DNA of 27,489 nt from assembly GCA_964459325.1 (NCBI GenBank), contig CAYWKU010000045.1, forward strand, positions 1 to 27,489, read 5' to 3'. Source of the DNA: CAYWKU01 sp964459325. Lineage in GTDB: Bacteria; RBG-13-61-14; CAYWKU01. Below, one piece after another: positions 24,628 through 27,489 of this stretch. Within the stretch, counting starts at the first letter, position 1; every line of letters begins with the position of its first letter. The notes below the pieces were generated by a model. It searched no databases, had not been told where the DNA came from, and saw only the letters and a program-made list of their open reading frames with translations. Made by a program: the position numbers and the translations under genes.

Positions 24628-25060
24628 AAAAGTGGCCCGGCCCGAACACAAAATCCTCGTGGTGGAAGACGAGGAAATGCTGCGCGGCACCGTGTCCCGG
24701 TACCTGAAAAGGCAGGGATACCAGGTCTGGAGCGTCAACAACGGCTTTGAAGCTTTGCTGCTCCTCCAGTACCACAAGCCGCATCTAATAATAACCGATA
24801 TAAGAATGCCCAAGCTGGGCGGGTTGACAATGGCCGAAGGGTTGAAAAACAGGGAGCAAACCCGGGATATTCCTCTTATACTGATTACCGCCTATCGCGA
24901 GGAAAGTTACTTTAAGAGGGCGCAGGAACTCGGGGCCACTTATTTTCTCCTGAAACCCTTCACACTGGCGGAGCTGAACGAGAAGGTGCTATCGGTAATC
25001 AGAAGGCAGGAAGAAGATAAGACTAAGAAAAATAAGGCAAAAACAAAAAAGTCGGAATAG
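24581..25060 (+). CDS. Response regulator overlapping pilT
   Basis: A 159-residue single-domain receiver. Residues 1-22 are a charged lead; then the receiver with Glu29-Asp30-Glu31 as the acidic pocket, phospho-acceptor Asp73 in IITDIRMPK, Thr103 and Lys125 in LLKPFT. The tail after residue 140 is extremely lysine-rich and may bind nucleic acid, membrane or a partner. GGAAGGAGG before the ATG is the strongest ribosome binding site of the operon and lies inside pilT, which supports the 47-base overlap. The close linkage suggests that it acts with PilT. Confidence 0.93.
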   Translation: MAQANKTKSEADRENKKVARPEHKILVVEDEEMLRGTVSRYLKRQGYQVWSVNNGFEALLLLQYHKPHLIITDIRMPKLGGLTMAEGLKNREQTRDIPLILITAYREESYFKRAQELGATYFLLKPFTLAELNEKVLSVIRRQEEDKTKKNKAKTKKSE

Positions 25061-25135
25061 AGCCTGCACTTTATATTCCGGTCGGGAACTTGAATGAAAG
25101 GGGTACCCTCGGTGTCGGGATGGAGGTAAATTTAA

Positions 25136-27424
25136 TTGAACGCCAATGAAAAACAACAATGGGAGCGCGACAGGATGGAAGAAGCGCTCGGGGCCGCCGA
25201 GCAAATGAGCCGTGCGAGCAGCATCGGTCAGGTTAGCGAGCATCTTGCTCACGCTACCGCGCAAATCTCCCATGCCACTTACTCACGGGTGTTTCTGCTG
25301 GAAAACGACGGTCAGTCCATCGTCCCGGCTGCGGCGTATGCCCTGAGGGCGGTGAGCGAGTCCGAGCGGGCCGGCGCCGGGCAAAAAGTTGATAACTCCC
25401 CCCTGCTTCGCCGGGTGCTGGACAGCGGTGAGAGCTTGCAAGTGGATGAAAATCATCCCGAATTTCGCCCGAACGAGTGGGAGTCCGGGGTACTCTTTAC
25501 CGAAAGGACCCGTACTGCCATGATTATCCCCATCATGGCCGGTAACGGTCCCGTGGGAATAATGGTTGCGGGAGAAGAAAGGAGTTCCGAAAGAGAGCCC
25601 CTGACCGAAGAAAAAAAACGGCTGATATGCCTGTTGGCCCGTCATGCGGGGGTCGCTATTGAAAACATTAACCTGGTGGCGGCCTTAAGAAACGAAAAGC
25701 GGTTTGCCGAATTGCTGATAGAAAACGCCGCCGTCATGGTCTTCGTGACCGACGGAGACGGAAAAATCGATATGGCCAACCGGATGAGCGAAACCGCAAC
25801 GGGCTGGAGCAGGAGCGAGATGGAAGGCGGCAACATTTACGACCTGCTCTTCGCTCCGGAAACCGCGGTTAAAATAAAAGACCTCATCACCCGGAATGTA
25901 ATGAAAGGTATCTCGACCGGCTTTCAGGAAGATTTCAGAATCAAGGGCGGCAATTACCGGGTTGCCAAATGGAACTGCGCCCCGCTGCGGGACGACACTT
26001 CCGGCAGTTTCAGGGTTCTCATGATGGGGGTGGACGTCACCGATAGCCTCACCAGCCGCCGCAAGCTGGAAGAAAGCCATCGAAACGTGGTAAAGGCCCA
26101 CTGGGAACTCCAGGAAACCCTGGACAGGCTCCAGAAGACCCAGTCCGTTATGGTCAGGCAGGAAAAAATGGCCGCCATAGGCCAGCTTGCCGCCGGCATC
26201 GCTCACGAAATAAACAACCCCAATTCATTCGTCATAAGCAACCTGCACACGTTGAAAGAATACACGGAGGACATCCTTAAAGCCTACGATAAGGCCCGTA
26301 ATCTGCTTACTAAATACTTGCCTTCCGATGAAATCGAGAGGTTTCAAAAGATGGAAGCCGACCTGGGCGTGGGCACTGTACTCGAAGACTACCTGGACAC
26401 CGTCGTCGAGGCCCAGGAAGGAGCGCAACGAATTACCACCATAGTGAAAGAGCTGCAATCCTTCGCGGGCGAGGGCAAGAAAGAAGACCTGATTGACCTG
26501 GGCGAAGTCACCAGCGCCACCCTGAAAGTGGTGAAAAACCAGCTCAGGTTCAAAACCTCCCTCGAAACCGACATATCCACCAATACGTATATCAGGGGAA
26601 ACCGGGCCGAGTTGGGCCAGGCTATGCTGAACGTGGTTATGAATGCCGCGGATTTCTTCGATGAGGCAAAACTCAATGAAAACACGCTGAGGGTGACAAC
26701 CCGCAAAAGCGACGGGCATATCATGGTCGAGTTCGAGGACAACGGCCCCGGCATACCCGAGGATGCCCTGGAAACCATTTTCGAGCCCTTTTACACCACC
26801 AAGCCGGTAGGTAAAGGAACGGGGCTCGGGCTGACCGTGGCCTATGAAATAGTGAAAAAACACGGCGGCGACATGTGGGCGGAAAGCGAACCGGGCAAAT
26901 CGACAAGGATAATCATGAATTTTCCCGAGGCCCCCGAAAAGCTTTCCCTCGAAAACAAGAATAAAACACAAAAAAAGGAACCGCAGCGGAATTCAGCACC
27001 TCCGGCCGAAAAGGAGGCGAAAATGCCGGACTCCCCTGAACCCTCGGCGGGAACCCCGCCCCGCATATTGCTGGTGGACGATGAACTTTATCTGTTGAAA
27101 TCCTACATGCGAAGGCTCAAGGACCGTTTCGAGGTAACCGCGTCCGACAGCGGAAAGGAAGCCCTGCAAGTGCTGACCGACGACGGGAATTTCGATGCGG
27201 TGGTGTGCGACCTGCTGATGCCCGACCTGCCGGGATACCGGCTTTACACAGAGGCCGTAAAAAAAGTACCGGCCCTGGCGGACAAGTTCGTTTTCGTCAC
27301 CGGGGGCGCCTTCAGCGACGACGCCGGCAAATTCATGGACGACACCGAGCTGCCGGTACTGCAAAAACCGTTTCCGCTGGACAAGCTAGTCGAAGCAATA
27401 GATAAGCTGTTGAAAAATGATTAA
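25136..27424 (+). CDS. GAF-PAS-histidine kinase-receiver hybrid
   Basis: A 762-residue soluble hybrid kinase ending the operon. Domains in order: GAF (about 15-185), PAS (about 188-305, NAAVMVFVTDGDGKIDMANRM), a coiled coil, His357 in GIAHEINNPNSF, ATPase (NVVMNAADFF, EDNGPGIPED, GTGLGLTVAYEIV), a lysine- and proline-rich linker, and a C-terminal receiver with Asp648-Asp649, phospho-acceptor Asp692 (VCDLLMPD) and LQKPF lysine. The start is TTG at 25136, chosen because GGAGG lies nine bases upstream; the first in-frame ATG (25175) has none. It is separated from the previous gene by 75 bases with no clear promoter. The receiver switch region reads FVTGG. Confidence 0.93.
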   Translation: MNANEKQQWERDRMEEALGAAEQMSRASSIGQVSEHLAHATAQISHATYSRVFLLENDGQSIVPAAAYALRAVSESERAGAGQKVDNSPLLRRVLDSGESLQVDENHPEFRPNEWESGVLFTERTRTAMIIPIMAGNGPVGIMVAGEERSSEREPLTEEKKRLICLLARHAGVAIENINLVAALRNEKRFAELLIENAAVMVFVTDGDGKIDMANRMSETATGWSRSEMEGGNIYDLLFAPETAVKIKDLITRNVMKGISTGFQEDFRIKGGNYRVAKWNCAPLRDDTSGSFRVLMMGVDVTDSLTSRRKLEESHRNVVKAHWELQETLDRLQKTQSVMVRQEKMAAIGQLAAGIAHEINNPNSFVISNLHTLKEYTEDILKAYDKARNLLTKYLPSDEIERFQKMEADLGVGTVLEDYLDTVVEAQEGAQRITTIVKELQSFAGEGKKEDLIDLGEVTSATLKVVKNQLRFKTSLETDISTNTYIRGNRAELGQAMLNVVMNAADFFDEAKLNENTLRVTTRKSDGHIMVEFEDNGPGIPEDALETIFEPFYTTKPVGKGTGLGLTVAYEIVKKHGGDMWAESEPGKSTRIIMNFPEAPEKLSLENKNKTQKKEPQRNSAPPAEKEAKMPDSPEPSAGTPPRILLVDDELYLLKSYMRRLKDRFEVTASDSGKEALQVLTDDGNFDAVVCDLLMPDLPGYRLYTEAVKKVPALADKFVFVTGGAFSDDAGKFMDDTELPVLQKPFPLDKLVEAIDKLLKND

Positions 27425-27441
27425 ATAGTTCCTGTCAATGC

Positions 27442-27476
27442 TGTCCAACAAAAACCGAAAATGGCCATTTTGGACG
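27442..27476. other. Palindrome after the last kinase
   Basis: GTCCA (27443-27447) and TGGAC (27471-27475) flank the 14-base palindrome AAAATGG/CCATTTT (27458-27471), 34 bases after the stop codon at 27424. The arms share a base and the palindrome would have a small loop, so it is a possible weak terminator or operator for the next gene. No T tract follows. Confidence 0.35.
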
Positions 27477-27489
27477 GGTTAAGTGATTG

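Noticed and set aside
1..27489. Defence system, CRISPR array, prophage or transposon
   Set aside because: No direct repeat array, transposase, integrase, nuclease or toxin-antitoxin signature was found on either strand; the unusual content is signal transduction.

Overview
The window looks like a chromosomal segment of a GC-rich, Gram-negative, free-living bacterium. Evidence is the lipopolysaccharide ADP-heptose genes, a lipoprotein signal, type IV pilus retraction and a sigma-54 activator. The density and architecture of the two-component proteins, and the N-terminal sensor fold of one kinase, recall deltaproteobacterial-type lineages. This placement is inference; no rRNA or phylogenetic marker was available to fix it. 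I see no tRNA, rRNA, CRISPR array, insertion sequence or prophage gene.

Left part (1-10.9 kb), mostly housekeeping. A metallo-beta-lactamase-fold hydrolase (+) converges on a radical SAM protein (-). A 470-base AT-rich leader lies upstream of the radical SAM gene and carries an inverted repeat next to a near-perfect ribosome binding site. A large multi-pass membrane protein (-) follows, then type I glutamine synthetase glnA (+). Next is a minus-strand operon transcribed from about 9.95 kb down to 6.3 kb: lipoprotein alpha/beta hydrolase, family 4-type glycosyltransferase, heptose-7-phosphate kinase (rfaE1) and heptose-1-phosphate adenylyltransferase (rfaE2). The glycosyltransferase has no canonical start codon for its conserved N-terminus. 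A small EF-Tu-domain-like protein (+) and a PilZ protein (-) close this part.

Right part (11.1-27.4 kb), entirely signal transduction, all on the plus strand. A sigma-54-dependent NtrC-type regulator is followed by a 358-base gap with a near-consensus -24/-12 promoter. Then come ten tightly packed or overlapping genes over 14.5 kb: single-domain response regulators, five histidine kinases (two with N-terminal receivers, one with a C-terminal receiver, one membrane-bound with a decayed receiver), a receiver joined to a remnant kinase ATPase domain, a receiver joined to the N-terminal domain of type II secretion/pilus assembly ATPases, and pilT itself. In all there are ten receiver domains (nine with intact acidic, Asp and Lys residues) and five kinases around one pilus motor gene.

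The simplest reading is a multi-input phosphorelay that controls type IV pilus retraction, probably switched on through sigma-54. The receiver-T2SSE_N fusion is the likely physical output to the motor. Partner specificity, phosphate flow and the link to pili are inferred from gene order and domains, not shown by the sequence.
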